Source: Planctomycetaceae bacterium (GTDB lineage Bacteria; Planctomycetota; Planctomycetia; Planctomycetales; Planctomycetaceae). Taken from it: DNA of 6,474 bases. The notes below the pieces were generated by a model that saw nothing but the letters and a program-made list of their open reading frames with translations, searched no databases and had not been told where the DNA came from. How positions within the stretch are numbered: position 1 is the stretch's first letter; each line of letters opens with the position of its first letter. Below are positions 5,985-6,474 of the stretch, in pieces. The DNA lies in assembly GCA_020426085.1 (NCBI GenBank), contig JAGQQP010000243.1, positions 1-6,474 on the forward strand, read 5' to 3'. The position numbers and the translations under genes were made by a program.

Positions 5985-6474
5985 ATGTCTTCGGCTTCTC
6001 CTTCAGTCCCTCGAGACACCCTGATCCATGGTCTGGGACGTGGAGTGATTAATACGGTCTGTCTGTTGGGTGATCTGTTTCTGTTTGGCTGGGAGATGCT
6101 GGGCTGGATCATTACCCGTCTGCCTCCCCGAAGCAATCTCTGGTCGTGCATGTACCATATCGGGATCCAGAGCATTCCCGTGATTCTGATCACCGGGGGA
6201 TTCATCGGCATGGTGCTGGCAGTCCAGTCCTATGATCAGTTCAAAGTGATGCATATGGAAAATCAGATTGGTGCCGTGATCGCCATTTCGCTGGTAGAAG
6301 AACTGGGACCAGTACTGGCGGCAATCATGCTGGCGGGGCGCGTGGGGACTTCGATGTCAGCGGAACTGGGAACAATGCGGGTTACCGAGCAGATCGACGC
6401 GCTGCGTGCACTGGGGGCCGACCCGATTCATTATCTTGTGGTGCCTCGCTTTCTGTCCTGCTGTCTGCTGATTC
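5985..6474 (+). CDS. mlaE: MlaE-family ABC transporter permease (3' end cut by window)
   Basis: The frame from ATG at 5985 stays open to the right edge: 163 codons plus one base, about 60% of the usual 260 or so residues. GGAAAG before the ATG serves as ribosome site. Hydrophobic stretches lie near 21-44, 62-80, 95-118 and 150-163. The family signature is plain: [23 protein letters not shown] (64-86), [17 protein letters not shown] (105-121) and [20 protein letters not shown] (125-144), followed by [10 protein letters not shown]. MlaE-type permeases form the inner-membrane part of ABC systems that move phospholipids or other lipids between the inner and outer membrane, with an MlaF-type ATPase and an MCE (MlaD-type) protein. 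Those genes are expected just to the right but cannot be seen. The substrate may differ from that of the E. coli system. Confidence 0.92.
   Translation, partial: MSSASPSVPRDTLIHGLGRGVINTVCLLGDLFLFGWEMLGWIITRLPPRSNLWSCMYHIGIQSIPVILITGGFIGMVLAVQSYDQFKVMHMENQIGAVIAISLVEELGPVLAAIMLAGRVGTSMSAELGTMRVTEQIDALRALGADPIHYLVVPRFLSCCLLI

Noticed and set aside
5960..6254. Two overlapping - strand open frames at the right end
   Set aside because: They lie opposite the strongly conserved MlaE coding sequence and have Pro/Gln/Arg/His-rich products typical of antisense shadows.

Overview
The window looks like a piece of a Planctomycetota chromosome, possibly Gimesia-like. This rests on family content: an exported coiled-coil plus WD40 protein, a leucine-rich-repeat protein of the 'T.VTDAGL' type with a Lys/Pro/Glu tail, and a base composition near half GC by eye. 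No rRNA or other phylogenetic marker is present, so the assignment is an inference. I see no tRNA, rRNA, CRISPR array, insertion sequence, phage gene or other mobile element.

Layout, left to right. (1) The 3' part of a + strand gene for an exported coiled-coil/WD40 protein; the left edge cuts its signal peptide. (2) A - strand SRPBCC (START-like) protein that starts at TTG and whose stop codon abuts the WD40 stop with no gap. (3) A 368-bp divergent intergenic region with a plausible promoter and two palindromes on the SRPBCC side. (4) A + strand family 2 membrane glycosyltransferase resembling the ceramide glucosyltransferase/HpnI group. (5) Convergent to it after 36 bp, a - strand class I SAM-dependent methyltransferase. 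(6) A strong terminator hairpin that works in both directions. (7) A - strand exported leucine-rich-repeat protein with a charged low-complexity tail. (8) A 361-bp divergent intergenic region. (9) The first 163 codons of an MlaE-type lipid-transport permease, cut by the right edge.

Gene order is mostly convergent and divergent single genes, so the window shows no multi-gene operon. The only neighbouring pair on the same strand (LRR then methyltransferase, both -) is split by the terminator. The MlaE gene may open an operon with an ATPase and an MCE protein to the right. Several products act at the envelope (exported WD40, exported LRR, membrane glycosyltransferase, MlaE permease), but a joint pathway cannot be shown here. 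I did not find a convincing new biological system. The points most worth a second look are the altered C-terminal motif of the glycosyltransferase, the charged tail on the LRR protein, the altered SAM motif of the methyltransferase, and the palindromes in front of the SRPBCC gene.
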